From the NCBI RefSeq assembly GCF_005938215.1, contig NZ_VCPD01000004.1, positions 310,001-374,000 on the forward strand: a stretch of DNA of 64,000 nt, given 5' to 3'. The translations under genes were made by a program, and so were the position numbers. The stretch comes from Ruegeria sediminis. GTDB lineage: Bacteria > Pseudomonadota > Alphaproteobacteria > Rhodobacterales > Rhodobacteraceae. Below the pieces are notes generated by a model, which was not told the origin of the DNA, ran no database searches, and was given only the letters and a program-made list of their open reading frames with translations. Each line of letters starts with the position of its first letter. The stretch's first letter is position 1. This document shows, in pieces, positions 9,027 through 17,714 of this stretch.

Positions 9027-10994
9027 CTATCTTAGCCCCACAAGTTTCGCGATGTCCCATACCGGGCGTGGTTCCTGCCGGGCCCCCTGCCCGAAAATCG
9101 TATCGAACGAAACATGATAGGCCGGCGCAATGCTGACCGGAATGCCGGCGCTCTGCAGATCTTTTTCATAGACAGCCGTGCTGCGCGCCACCAGAACCCG
9201 GCCTTCCACAGCTTTGCCGATCACGCGTTCGCCATCGCCCAACGGCTCGGATTCGTCGCGAACGAAATAGTCCGGCGTCGTGCCTTCCGGCGCGGGCATC
9301 CGCGCATGAACATAGACCGAAAGACCGCCAGCCATGTACCTTTCCTTCAGATCGGCTTCGGTCCAGACCGGTGGGAACGCGCCTCCGATAAGCGCCGGCG
9401 TGATCCGGATTTCGTCCAGATCGAAAGATGAGCTTGTCTCTGTTTCTATGACGATGCGATGTCCCAAATGCCGGGTATGGGTAAAGGGGCGAAGTGTTTC
9501 AGGCCAACTGATCCAAGTGCTGAAAACCAGCCCGACCAACGCCAGCGCCAGCGCACCCGCCGGTGCCGCCTGAACCGGGCGCAACCGCCAAAACACGATC
9601 AAGGGCAACAGAACCGCCGGGGCGAAGTGGTGCGGCAGGATGCGATAGGCCTGCACGTAGAAAAACAGCACATAGCCCACCGTCATCAACGTCAGCGTTT
9701 TCGAAAGCTTGTCCTGCCACGGCCACGCAAGAAGCGCCAATCCGGGTAGAAGTCCCCCTGGCAGGAGCCAAAAGAGGATTCTCTGTGTGTCGAATACGGT
9801 GACGAACCGAAGGCGCCGCAAAATGCTGTTGGTGTTGAACTCGCTGGACATGCCGGTCAGTCCGGAACGTTCCAGCGCCATTTGGGTCAGAGACGCCAGA
9901 ATCACAACTGCCAAGGCAAGCAATCCGCCAATGATCACGTGCGCGAACGGCAGAGGCCTCGTCAGGACGAAATGGGCGGCAAGAAAGAATCCGACAAGCA
10001 AGATGCCGTTCGGCGCAGTCAGCAGGGCCAAGGTCGAGACAGCGGCCATCCAGCCGAACTTTCGTTCCGTGAAAAACAGGATGTAGCCCAGCACGCCAAG
10101 AAATATCAGCGGCTCGCGCGTCATCGGCAAAGCGATATCCGCGAAATAGGGGTTATAAGACGGATTGAACGCCATGACGAAGGAAAACAGAGCAAGGGCG
10201 GCAGCCAGGCCTATAGCCGACCATGCGTCGGTTCCCGTCTTGGGGTTGCGGACGAATGCAAGCATGACCGCGAACAGGAACGAAACACCCGGCAGATAGG
10301 CAAAGCGGATGGACGACTCGTAGGGTCCGAAAAAACGCGCGAACCCGGTCTGCAGAAAAGTTTCGGCAACCATTTTCGGTGTCGGGTAGCCCCCGATCGG
10401 GCCGGACTCGGGCGGCCAGAATGGCAGCCCACGGGCAATGAACAGCCTTGCGTTCATAAAGCTGTGTGCCCCGTCGTCATTCAAGACCTCCCAATAGAAT
10501 TTGGGCGTCATCAGCAGCAGGACCACAAGCGGCAACAACACCATTCCCGCAACGTCCCAACTTCTGCCCTTCAGGATGTCTGGGCTGGGACGGCTGGAGA
10601 GAAGTCCGATCCCGATCAGGCTGAGCAGAACGGTCAGCAGAACGAAAGCCGTTCCCACCATCGGAATGCCGGTAACGGACTGCGCAATTGCCGCGATTGC
10701 AGGCACACCGAAAAGAGAAAGTGTAAAACCCTTGAGCAGCCAGTGCTCGAACCCTTCGTCCGGGGGAGCTGCCGCCAAAGCCAACAGCAGTCCCGGCGCC
10801 ACAAAGAGCGCAGACGCCGATAACACGACCAACGGAACCCAGACATACAGAAGCCAGAATTCACCGGCGATGAAATACGGGGAAGGTCCGTCGGCAAAGT
10901 CGGCTTTCGCGGCAACAACACCCGCGATATCCTGCCCTGCCCAGGTGATCCCGGCCAAAGCTGCCAACAGAAATGTAATACGCAACAATCTCAA
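9027..10994 (-). CDS. Large polytopic membrane protein, family not recognised
   Basis: An integral membrane protein of about 655 residues with a dozen or so hydrophobic segments in the N-terminal two thirds and a soluble C-terminal domain of about 150 residues. The start is uncertain. The open frame runs far into the upstream gene, and no ATG occurs in frame between that gene's stop (11083) and the first membrane segment, so I place it at a TTG at 10994 with a weak GGGA upstream. The loop VLNDDGAHSFMNARLF near residue 190 has the paired acidic residues often seen in the first loops of GT-C transferases. A GT-C or polymerase role is a guess from architecture and context. Confidence 0.55.
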   Translation of the reverse strand: MRLLRITFLLAALAGITWAGQDIAGVVAAKADFADGPSPYFIAGEFWLLYVWVPLVVLSASALFVAPGLLLALAAAPPDEGFEHWLLKGFTLSLFGVPAIAAIAQSVTGIPMVGTAFVLLTVLLSLIGIGLLSSRPSPDILKGRSWDVAGMVLLPLVVLLLMTPKFYWEVLNDDGAHSFMNARLFIARGLPFWPPESGPIGGYPTPKMVAETFLQTGFARFFGPYESSIRFAYLPGVSFLFAVMLAFVRNPKTGTDAWSAIGLAAALALFSFVMAFNPSYNPYFADIALPMTREPLIFLGVLGYILFFTERKFGWMAAVSTLALLTAPNGILLVGFFLAAHFVLTRPLPFAHVIIGGLLALAVVILASLTQMALERSGLTGMSSEFNTNSILRRLRFVTVFDTQRILFWLLPGGLLPGLALLAWPWQDKLSKTLTLMTVGYVLFFYVQAYRILPHHFAPAVLLPLIVFWRLRPVQAAPAGALALALVGLVFSTWISWPETLRPFTHTRHLGHRIVIETETSSSFDLDEIRITPALIGGAFPPVWTEADLKERYMAGGLSVYVHARMPAPEGTTPDYFVRDESEPLGDGERVIGKAVEGRVLVARSTAVYEKDLQSAGIPVSIAPAYHVSFDTIFGQGARQEPRPVWDIAKLVGLR

Positions 10995-11082
10995 GGTCCC
11001 GACAAACCCAACTTGAACATTCTGAAAAGCGCTTGCCTTACAATTTTTCCTGCTATCGAAATCGAACCGCTCAGAATGGCAT

Positions 11083-12585
11083 TCAGAGCACCGCCCCCTT
11101 GTCCAAACGCTCCTTGCTGGCCTTGTTCTTGGGCTTGGCCTCGAATTCCTCGTGGTAGGACCGTTCGACATTGACGTCCCAAACGTCGTTGTTCTCGCCC
11201 AAGATGTTTCGCGCGGCATACATCGCGGACAGCATCGAGTGGTCCTGGTTGTTGTACCGATGCAGGCCGTTGCGCCCGACGGTCTGGAAGTTCTCAAGTG
11301 TCTTCAGCCAGCCGCTGACGGTATCCAGCGCTTCCTTGTATTCGCCATCGTAGACCGGATAGGCCTTGGGTTGGCGGATCACGGTCCAGTCTATGACGTC
11401 GCTTGCCTTTGCCAGGTCCAGCTTTTCCAGTTCTTCGCTGGCCAGCTTTCTGAGATCCTCGTCCGAAGACGACCACAGCCCGTCGCCCTTCTGGCAGAAA
11501 TACTCCATTCCGATCGACGAGGTGTTCTGATCCGGCAGCATTTCCTTGGACCAGGCCCGGAAATTCTGGATGCGGCCCACCTTTACCTTGGGGCTGTGGA
11601 TGTAGATCCAATTGTCCGGGAAGGGATCTGCATGATCCAGCATCAGCGTCACGATCAGGAAGTCCCGGTACTTCAGGCGATCGGCCGCCGCGACGACTTC
11701 CGGTGGGGGCGGAGGGTCAAAGGCGTGGATCAGGTCCCGGACGGCCATGGAGTTGACGAAATGCGCACCTTCGATCCGTTCGGTTTTTTCGCTTTGACCA
11801 CCATTTTCGGTCCAGCGACGGACGTCGATCGAAGTCACGCGATTGCCGTCTCGATTCACCTTCACGACTTCCGTGCGCATCTGGACCGTTCCGCCCTGTT
11901 TCTCGATCAGGTCACGGGTCTTTTCCCACATCATGCCGGGGCCAAGGCGCGGATACTGGAACTCCTCGATCAGGCTGGCCGTGTCGTTGGCGCCGGAAAT
12001 CGCGTTCCAGACCGCCTTTGGCAGGGACAGGTTCTTGATCCGCTGCGCCGCCCAATCAGCGCGGATCTCCGAGGGCGGGATGCCCCAGACCTTTTTCGTG
12101 TAACTATGGAAGAAGTGCATGTAGAGCCGCCCGCCAAAGCGGTTGATGACCCAATCTTCGAACGTGTCTTCCTGAGCTTTCGGCCGCAGCTTCCATTTGA
12201 TGTAGCTGCCGATGATCTTGTAGGTCTCGTAAGGTCCGATATTGCCCAGCGCGTTGAAGATGCGCAGTGGATAGTCGTAGAAGCGGCCGCGGTAGAATAT
12301 TCGGCTGAGGCGCTGCACGGTGATGAAGTCATCGCCGAGAACCTCGCGCCACATATCCTCGACCTCGCGCACCTTGGTGAAGAACCGGTGCCCTCCGATA
12401 TCGAAACGATAGCCCTTGTAGGTTTCGGTCCGGGAAATGCCGCCAACCATATCAGAGGCCTCGTAGACCTGCGGCACGTGCGCATGGCTCAGCTTCTGCA
12501 ATTCGTAGGCTGCGGTCAGCCCCGCTGGCCCGCCACCAATAATCACGACTGGAACAGTATCTTGTTTCAAATCACCAATACTCAC
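11083..12585 (-). CDS. UDP-galactopyranose-mutase-like FAD/NAD(P) oxidoreductase
   Basis: A 500-residue flavoprotein. The FAD-binding motif VVIIGGGPAGLTAAYEL is at about 13-29, then YEASDMVGGISRT and GYRFDIGGHRFFTK, the second conserved region of the amine-oxidase/UGM fold. It is over 100 residues longer than classical Glf. Related proteins are common in glycan loci and are usually annotated only as FAD-dependent oxidoreductase. Ring-contraction or another redox-neutral sugar rearrangement is possible; the true reaction is unknown. The start is a GTG at 12585 without a clear Shine-Dalgarno. A paralogue-like gene occurs at 26448. It is divergent from the CDP-sugar cassette across a 671-base gap. 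Confidence 0.72.
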   Translation of the reverse strand: MSIGDLKQDTVPVVIIGGGPAGLTAAYELQKLSHAHVPQVYEASDMVGGISRTETYKGYRFDIGGHRFFTKVREVEDMWREVLGDDFITVQRLSRIFYRGRFYDYPLRIFNALGNIGPYETYKIIGSYIKWKLRPKAQEDTFEDWVINRFGGRLYMHFFHSYTKKVWGIPPSEIRADWAAQRIKNLSLPKAVWNAISGANDTASLIEEFQYPRLGPGMMWEKTRDLIEKQGGTVQMRTEVVKVNRDGNRVTSIDVRRWTENGGQSEKTERIEGAHFVNSMAVRDLIHAFDPPPPPEVVAAADRLKYRDFLIVTLMLDHADPFPDNWIYIHSPKVKVGRIQNFRAWSKEMLPDQNTSSIGMEYFCQKGDGLWSSSDEDLRKLASEELEKLDLAKASDVIDWTVIRQPKAYPVYDGEYKEALDTVSGWLKTLENFQTVGRNGLHRYNNQDHSMLSAMYAARNILGENNDVWDVNVERSYHEEFEAKPKNKASKERLDKGAVL

Positions 12586-13132
12586 ACCAAAACATTTAGG
12601 TCAGGCTACAAGAGGACGGCTTCGATTCACAACATATTCCTGCCGGCCGCCCATTCCGGGCGGGACGTGCGCGGACCAGCGCGATGAGGTCCAGGCAGTG
12701 TTTTTTTGCAATGGCATCCGAACAGGCTTTCGAAACGCCCTCTGGATTGGCTACTGGAAACGCTGCGACCAAAAATGCTGCCCAGCTCCACTTGCCTAAC
12801 ACGTCCTGACGCGGCGAAATGCTCAGGTTCAGGCGCCGCCTTCGTCGACAAGCCTCTGAATCAAGGCGGAATTAGCGCACATGCTCGAAACGTAGAAGTG
12901 TCTGTGTGTCTGCCGACTATGTGTGCCCAGCATATCTGCTCGATTTTGCATTGATCTAGACTTGGGTAGCGTCCGATTTGACCCAACAAAAGTCAGAAAT
13001 TTCTCGATTCATGGCGTGTTGAAACCAGCCCCAATCGAGTTCAACAATACGCCCTCTTCCCTGCAATTGTCTCCGTCTCTTCCTCGACTACGGCCAAACC
13101 TTCAGACCCTGAGAGTCGGGACTCCGTGAATC

Positions 13133-13162
13133 TTGACACAAGCCGGGTGCATCCGCCCTACT
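13133..13162 (+). promoter_or_regulatory. Possible promoter of the CDP-sugar operon
   Basis: TTGACA at 13133-13138 is a perfect -35 box. The best -10 at an 18-base spacing is CCTACT (13157-13162), which is weak. Weak -10 boxes are common in activator-dependent promoters, and the overlapping inverted repeat could be an operator. This is by inspection only. Confidence 0.35.
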
Positions 13163-13169
13163 GCGGATG
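13150..13169. repeat. Inverted repeat CATCCGC-N6-GCGGATG
   Basis: A perfect 7-base inverted repeat with a 6-base centre lies about 90 bases upstream of the rfbF start and over the putative -10. It could be a regulator operator or a 5' leader hairpin. No T-run follows, so it is not an intrinsic terminator. Confidence 0.5.
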
Positions 13170-13256
13170 AGAGTTTGTTTTGGAAAATGCCGTATCGGCC
13201 GGGTTTTGCGGCCATCGAATTGGCGGTGCGGCCTGTTGGTACCGAGGGAGCATTTC

Positions 13257-14030
13257 ATGAAGTGCGTGATTTTGGCCGGTGGTCTCGGGACCAGGCTCAG
13301 CGAGGAAACCGTCAGGATACCAAAGCCGATGGTCGAGATTGGCGGACGGCCGATCATCTGGCACATCATGAAGATCTACGCTGCCCATGGCATCACCGAT
13401 TTCATCGTTTGCCTTGGCTACAAGGGCTACGTCATCAAGGAATACTTCGCGAACTACTTCCTTCACAGTTCGGACTTCACGATCGATCTGGCGAACGGCG
13501 ATCTCGAAATCGCAAACAGCAAATCCGAGCCGTGGCGCGTGACTCTGGTCAATACGGGTGAAGGCAGCGAAACCGGTGGCCGACTGGGGCGCATCATGCA
13601 TCTGCTCAAGGATGAAGAAGCCTTTTGCATGACCTACGGCGACGGTGTTGGCGACATCGACGTCACCGCGCTGATCAAGTTCCACAGGAACCACGGCAAA
13701 CAGGCGACTTTGACGGCTGTCGTGCCGCCGGGCCGTTTTGGCGCTCTGGAGCTTTCAAGCGACCGAATTGCCCGGTTTGCCGAGAAACCAAGCGGTGACG
13801 GCGGTTTCATCAACGGCGGATTTTTTGTTCTGCACCCGTCCGTCGGAGAGCTGATCCAAGGCGACGACACGATCTGGGAACGCGCCCCGCTTGAGACGCT
13901 TGCCGCACAGGGCGAACTCATGGCGTTTCGACATTCCGGTTTCTGGCAGCCGATGGACACGCTTCGAGACCGCCGACAGCTGGAAGCCCGCTGGCTGGAA
14001 GGCAATGCACCCTGGAAGGTTTGGGAATGA
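13257..14030 (+). CDS. rfbF: Glucose-1-phosphate cytidylyltransferase
   Basis: A 257-residue nucleotidyltransferase making CDP-glucose from CTP and glucose-1-phosphate. The signature LAGGLGTRLSEETVRIPKPM spans residues 6-25, followed by VEIGGRPIIWHIMKIY, which is diagnostic for the RfbF/DdhA cytidylyltransferases. The length equals the family norm. I chose the ATG at 13257, preceded by GAGGGAG, over an upstream in-frame ATG at 13167. It is the first gene of a tightly overlapping operon (rfbF, SDR, methyltransferase, SDR, GtrA), so its product probably feeds a CDP-linked modified sugar. The usual partner, CDP-glucose 4,6-dehydratase (RfbG), is not recognisable in the window. Confidence 0.92.
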   Translation: MKCVILAGGLGTRLSEETVRIPKPMVEIGGRPIIWHIMKIYAAHGITDFIVCLGYKGYVIKEYFANYFLHSSDFTIDLANGDLEIANSKSEPWRVTLVNTGEGSETGGRLGRIMHLLKDEEAFCMTYGDGVGDIDVTALIKFHRNHGKQATLTAVVPPGRFGALELSSDRIARFAEKPSGDGGFINGGFFVLHPSVGELIQGDDTIWERAPLETLAAQGELMAFRHSGFWQPMDTLRDRRQLEARWLEGNAPWKVWE

Positions 14031-15097
14031 CCCTGGGTTCGAATCCGAAAATCATCCTGCTCGGCAATCTGGGTTATGTCGGGCCCGTGGTGACCGCAGC
14101 CTTGCGGAAGTCTTATCCCGGCGCCGAACTGATCGGGATGGACCCCGGCTATTTCTCGGACCGGCTGACCACGCACGATGCCTGGCCTGAACGCCACCTC
14201 AACCGCCAGATCATCGCCGATATCCGCGACATCGACGCATCACTGTTCGAAGGAGCCGACGCCGTCGTGGCGCTTGCGGCTGTATCGAACGATCCCATGG
14301 GGGCACGGTTTGAAGCCGTCACCCAAGAAATCAACCAGGATGCCGTCATCCGCGCTGCGCATCTGGCGGCCGCGGCAGGGGTCAGCCGTTTCGTTTTTGC
14401 GTCCAGTTGTTCGGTCTACGGGTTCGCCGAAGGCGACGCGCGGTCCGAAGATGCGCCGCTGAACCCCCTCACCGCCTATGCGCGCAGCAAGATTGGCGCC
14501 GAGCGTGCCCTGGAGACGATGGATGCGCCGGGTATGCTGCGCACAGCATTGCGCTTTGCCACCGCTTGCGGCCCGTCGCCCCGACTGCGGCTTGATCTGG
14601 TGCTGAACGATTTCGCCGCCTGCGCCGTCACCGCCGGCAAGATCACGGTGTTGAGCGATGGCAGCCCGTGGCGGCCGCTCATCGATGTGCGCGACATGGC
14701 GCGCGCCATAGACTGGGCCATCTCCCGGTCCGATGCGGCCGGCGGCCAATGGCTGGCAGTCAACGCGGGCTCAGATGCCTGGAATTATCAGATCCGGGAC
14801 CTTGCCCAGGCAGTTGTCGACGCCGTCCCGGGCGCGAGCTACTCGATAAATCCAGATGCCTCGCCCGACAACCGGTCCTATCGCGTGGACTTTTCGCTCT
14901 ACGGCCAACTCGCTCCGGATCACCAGCCGATACATACGCTCGCCGGCACGATCGGCGATCTGGTCAAACTTCTCAACGAGATCGGCTTTCGCGATTCCGA
15001 TTTCCGGTCCTCACCACTGATGCGCCTGAAGGCACTCGAGCAACATATTCAGCAGGGAACGCTCGGCGAGGATCTGCGCTGGAGGCTGCCGCAATGA
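14027..15097 (+). CDS. NAD-dependent nucleotide-sugar epimerase/dehydratase (SDR)
   Basis: A 356-residue extended SDR overlapping rfbF by ATGA. The nucleotide motif is the variant LLGNLGYVG at about 11-19 in place of the usual TGGxGFIG. Catalytic YARSK is at 151-155, with SSCSVYG at 126-132. It lacks the GHTGFKG opening of CDP-glucose 4,6-dehydratase. It resembles the NAD(P)-dependent oxidoreductases that sit beside RfbF and a C-methyltransferase in other alphaproteobacterial clusters. A role in dehydrating, epimerising or reducing the CDP-sugar is inferred. Confidence 0.8.
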   Translation: MTLGSNPKIILLGNLGYVGPVVTAALRKSYPGAELIGMDPGYFSDRLTTHDAWPERHLNRQIIADIRDIDASLFEGADAVVALAAVSNDPMGARFEAVTQEINQDAVIRAAHLAAAAGVSRFVFASSCSVYGFAEGDARSEDAPLNPLTAYARSKIGAERALETMDAPGMLRTALRFATACGPSPRLRLDLVLNDFAACAVTAGKITVLSDGSPWRPLIDVRDMARAIDWAISRSDAAGGQWLAVNAGSDAWNYQIRDLAQAVVDAVPGASYSINPDASPDNRSYRVDFSLYGQLAPDHQPIHTLAGTIGDLVKLLNEIGFRDSDFRSSPLMRLKALEQHIQQGTLGEDLRWRLPQ

Positions 15098-16326
15098 CTC
15101 AACCTTGTTGCCGGCACTGCGGTGCGGCCTTGTCGCAAACCTTGGTCGATCTTGGGCTTTCGCCGCTCGCAAATTCGTACGTTCCGCCTGAGCGCGCCGA
15201 TATGCCATGCCCGCGGTATCCGCTCCACGCCTGGGTCTGCAACCGGTGCTATCTTGTTCAAGTCGAGGACGCGGTTCCTGCGGACGAGATCTTCAACGCC
15301 GACTATGCCTATTTCTCCAGCTATTCGGTCAGCTGGCTGGCCCATGCCCGTGCCTATGTCGAGGACATGGTTCAGCGGTTCGACCTCGGGCCGGAGGATC
15401 TGGTGATCGAGATCGCTTCGAACGATGGCTACCTGCTTCAGTATTTCGTCGAAAAGGGTATCCCGGTGCTGGGTGTCGAGCCTTCCGGCAGTGTCGCTGC
15501 TGCCGCTCAAAGCAAAGGTGTCCGCACGATTGTCGACTATTTTGGCGTTGAACTTGCCCGGAAAATTGCCGGATCAGAAAAGCCTCCCGCGCTCATCTGC
15601 TCGGCCAACGTTCTGGCCCATGTGCCCGACATAAACGATTTCGTGGCCGGCATCGCTTTCCTGTTGTCCGGCGACGCGGTCTATACGGTCGAGTTTCCGC
15701 ATCTCCTCAATCTCATCAACGAAGTCCAATTCGACACTATCTATCACGAACATTACTCCTACCTGTCCCTTCTGGCGGTCGAAGAAATCCTTTCCAAGGC
15801 AGGCTTGCGCGTGTTCGACGTCGAGGAATTGCCCACGCACGGCGGATCGCTGAGGGTTTTTGCCTGTCTCAACGCCGCGAGCCATTCCGAAGGCGCCGGC
15901 CTCGCCAAGGTTCGCGCGGACGAGGCGGCAGCCCAGCTTGACCGTCCCGAGGGGTACATGAACTTCACCGGCAGAGTCGAAGCGTTGCGCGACGGGCTGC
16001 TGGCCTTTCTGCGGCAAGCGAAAGCCAAAGGCGAGACCGTCGCCGCCTATGGCGCTGCGGCCAAGGGCAATACGCTCTTGAATTACGCGGGGATCGGCAC
16101 TGATCTGATCGCCTATTGCGTGGACCGCAATCCGGCCAAGCAGAACACCCTGCTGCCGGGCAGCCACATCCCGGTATTCGGGATCGAGGCGCTGCGCGAA
16201 GCCCCGCCGGATTATGTTCTGATCCTGCCCTGGAACATCCGGGACGAAGTCGTGAAACAGATGGAAGATCTCAGGACGCACGGAACAAGGTTCGTGACCG
16301 CCGTGCCGGAGATCCGGGTCAACTGA
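15094..16326 (+). CDS. NDP-hexose C-methyltransferase-like SAM enzyme
   Basis: A 410-residue methyltransferase of the TylC3/NovU type. The N-terminal zinc-binding module has cysteine pairs CRHC (6-9) and CNRC (49-52). The SAM-binding motif VIEIASNDGYL is at 104-114, and a C-terminal domain with YGAAAKGNTLLNY follows, which is characteristic of the sugar C-methyltransferase family. These enzymes methylate carbon 3 (or 5) of a 4-keto nucleotide sugar. In this operon the substrate is probably CDP-linked, giving a branched-chain sugar. It overlaps both neighbours (ATGA upstream, TGATG downstream). Confidence 0.85.
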   Translation: MTQPCCRHCGAALSQTLVDLGLSPLANSYVPPERADMPCPRYPLHAWVCNRCYLVQVEDAVPADEIFNADYAYFSSYSVSWLAHARAYVEDMVQRFDLGPEDLVIEIASNDGYLLQYFVEKGIPVLGVEPSGSVAAAAQSKGVRTIVDYFGVELARKIAGSEKPPALICSANVLAHVPDINDFVAGIAFLLSGDAVYTVEFPHLLNLINEVQFDTIYHEHYSYLSLLAVEEILSKAGLRVFDVEELPTHGGSLRVFACLNAASHSEGAGLAKVRADEAAAQLDRPEGYMNFTGRVEALRDGLLAFLRQAKAKGETVAAYGAAAKGNTLLNYAGIGTDLIAYCVDRNPAKQNTLLPGSHIPVFGIEALREAPPDYVLILPWNIRDEVVKQMEDLRTHGTRFVTAVPEIRVN

Positions 16327-17204
16327 TGGCCCGGGTGCTGCTGACCGGGGCGACCGGATTGATTGGCCGTGCCGCAGCTCGGGCTCTTGCCGGTGCGGGA
16401 CACGAGGTGATTGCGCTGGGCCGCGCCGGAACAAGCGATATCGCCTGCGATCTGCTGGATCGGGAAGCCACCACATCGGCCACAAAGCAGGCACGCGCCA
16501 GCCACCTGCTTCATCTGGCATGGCATGACGGAACCCGCGACCGGTGGACCGCTCCGGAGAACCTCGATTGGATGGCCGCGACGCTGCACCTGGTTCGCGA
16601 ATTCGCACGCGCAGGTGGTGAACGCGCGGTCTGTGCCGGCAGCTGCGCGGAATACGACTGGACTGTGCCGATGCTGACCGAAACCACACCCTTGCGTCCG
16701 CGTTCGCTCTACGGTGCGGCGAAGGCAGGGACCGGCCTTGCGCTCTGTGCCGGTCAAGAGGCGCTTGGCCTTTCAATTGCCTGGGCCAGGATCTTTTTCG
16801 TCTATGGGCCGGGCGAACCGCCGGGGCGGCTTTTTGGCGATCTGATCTCGAACCTGACCGCAAACCGGCTCGTCGACTGTACCGACGGTTTGCAGGAACG
16901 TGATTTCCTTCATGTGAACGACCTGGCGCGCGCCCTGTTGCGACTGCTGGAAGCCGACTTGGCCGGCCCCGTGAATGTCGCCAGCGGGGCCGCAATTCCT
17001 GTCCGGAAGCTGATCGAGGAAATCGCGCTGCAGATGCGCCGTCCGGGGCTTGTCCGGCTGGGCGCCGTGCCACGCGCGGCCGACGATCCGGCCCGGCTGG
17101 CGGCGGATGTGACCCGCCTGCGGCACGAGGCCGGCTTCGTGCCGCATTATGACGTCGTTTCTGGGGTGGCTGATGTTCTCGACGCGGAGGGCGTAGCGCG
17201 ATGA
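16326..17204 (+). CDS. NAD-dependent epimerase/reductase (SDR)
   Basis: A 292-residue SDR with LLTGATGLIGRAAARAL at 5-21 and catalytic YGAAK at 129-133. GSCAEYDW precedes the active site and RIFFVYGPGEPPGR follows it. It probably reduces the 4-keto group or epimerises the C-methylated sugar made by the previous gene; this is inferred from position. The start ATG shares one base with the preceding stop, and the end overlaps the GtrA-like gene by ATGA, so all five genes from 13257 to 17602 form one translationally coupled operon. Confidence 0.8.
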   Translation: MARVLLTGATGLIGRAAARALAGAGHEVIALGRAGTSDIACDLLDREATTSATKQARASHLLHLAWHDGTRDRWTAPENLDWMAATLHLVREFARAGGERAVCAGSCAEYDWTVPMLTETTPLRPRSLYGAAKAGTGLALCAGQEALGLSIAWARIFFVYGPGEPPGRLFGDLISNLTANRLVDCTDGLQERDFLHVNDLARALLRLLEADLAGPVNVASGAAIPVRKLIEEIALQMRRPGLVRLGAVPRAADDPARLAADVTRLRHEAGFVPHYDVVSGVADVLDAEGVAR

Positions 17205-17602
17205 TTAAGCGTATGGTGCCCCGCAAAAGATCGTTCATGCGTTTCGCCATGGTCGGGGTTCTGAACACGGCCTTCGGATACGCGCTTTTTGCCGCTCTAA
17301 ACCTGTCCGGACTGCCGCCGCAAGCCGCCCTTGCGATCGCGTTTTCCGGCGGCGTGCTGTGGAACTTCATGACCCACGCCCGGCTTGTCTTCGATACCAG
17401 AGGCTTCAGGCGGCTGCCATTCTACGTGCTGTCATACCTCGTGATCTATGGCCTCAACGCGGCTTCACTTGAGGGCCTGCTTGCCATCGGGCTCCACCCG
17501 ATCATGGCACAGGGGATCATCGTTCTGCCCGCCGCCATCCTCGCCTTCATCGCCATTTCCCGGGTATTGACAGATCGCTTTCCGTGGGAGCCCGAAGCCT
17601 GA
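17201..17602 (+). CDS. GtrA-like membrane protein (lipid-linked sugar flippase)
   Basis: A 133-residue protein with four transmembrane helices (about 14-33, 38-58, 75-93, 99-119) and the GtrA-family opening FMRFAMVGVLNTAFGYALF. GtrA proteins are proposed to flip undecaprenyl-phosphate-linked sugars across the inner membrane for glycan decoration. It closes the CDP-sugar operon, which suggests that the modified sugar is moved to a polyprenyl carrier. A GtrB-like transferase is encoded at 21823-22806. A second Met at 17213 is an alternative start. No terminator is visible in the 112-base gap that follows. Confidence 0.82.
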   Translation: MIKRMVPRKRSFMRFAMVGVLNTAFGYALFAALNLSGLPPQAALAIAFSGGVLWNFMTHARLVFDTRGFRRLPFYVLSYLVIYGLNAASLEGLLAIGLHPIMAQGIIVLPAAILAFIAISRVLTDRFPWEPEA

Positions 17603-17714
17603 TATACTGCCAGAAGGCCGGGCGGCGAAAGCTCGGCAGACTTCGAACAAAGGGCCAAAGTGACTATGGAGCCTGAAAATTGAAATAGACTTTGTATCGT
17701 GAGAGTAATTGTTG

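Larger units (their letters stand above)
12586..13256. other. Divergent intergenic region between UGM-like gene and rfbF
   Basis: About 670 bases hold no credible gene. The part from 12890 to 13030 is noticeably less G+C-rich than the flanks. A perfect -35 hexamer TTGACA occurs at 13133-13138, followed by an inverted repeat at 13150-13169 (listed separately). This region must carry the promoters of both divergent operons. The in-frame extension of rfbF upstream to 13167 overlaps the repeat and has no Shine-Dalgarno, so I treat it as leader. Confidence 0.5.

Noticed and set aside
9012-9030. TTGACA followed by TATCTT on the plus strand
   Set aside because: The spacing is only about nine bases and there is no plus-strand gene to serve.
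12572-12595. A 7-codon frame (MFWCEYW) overlapping the GTG start of the UGM-like gene
   Set aside because: It could act as a leader peptide, but it has no Shine-Dalgarno and may well be chance.
15574-17370. A 598-codon minus-strand open frame
   Set aside because: Antisense to the C-methyltransferase and SDR genes, both of which have clear motifs.
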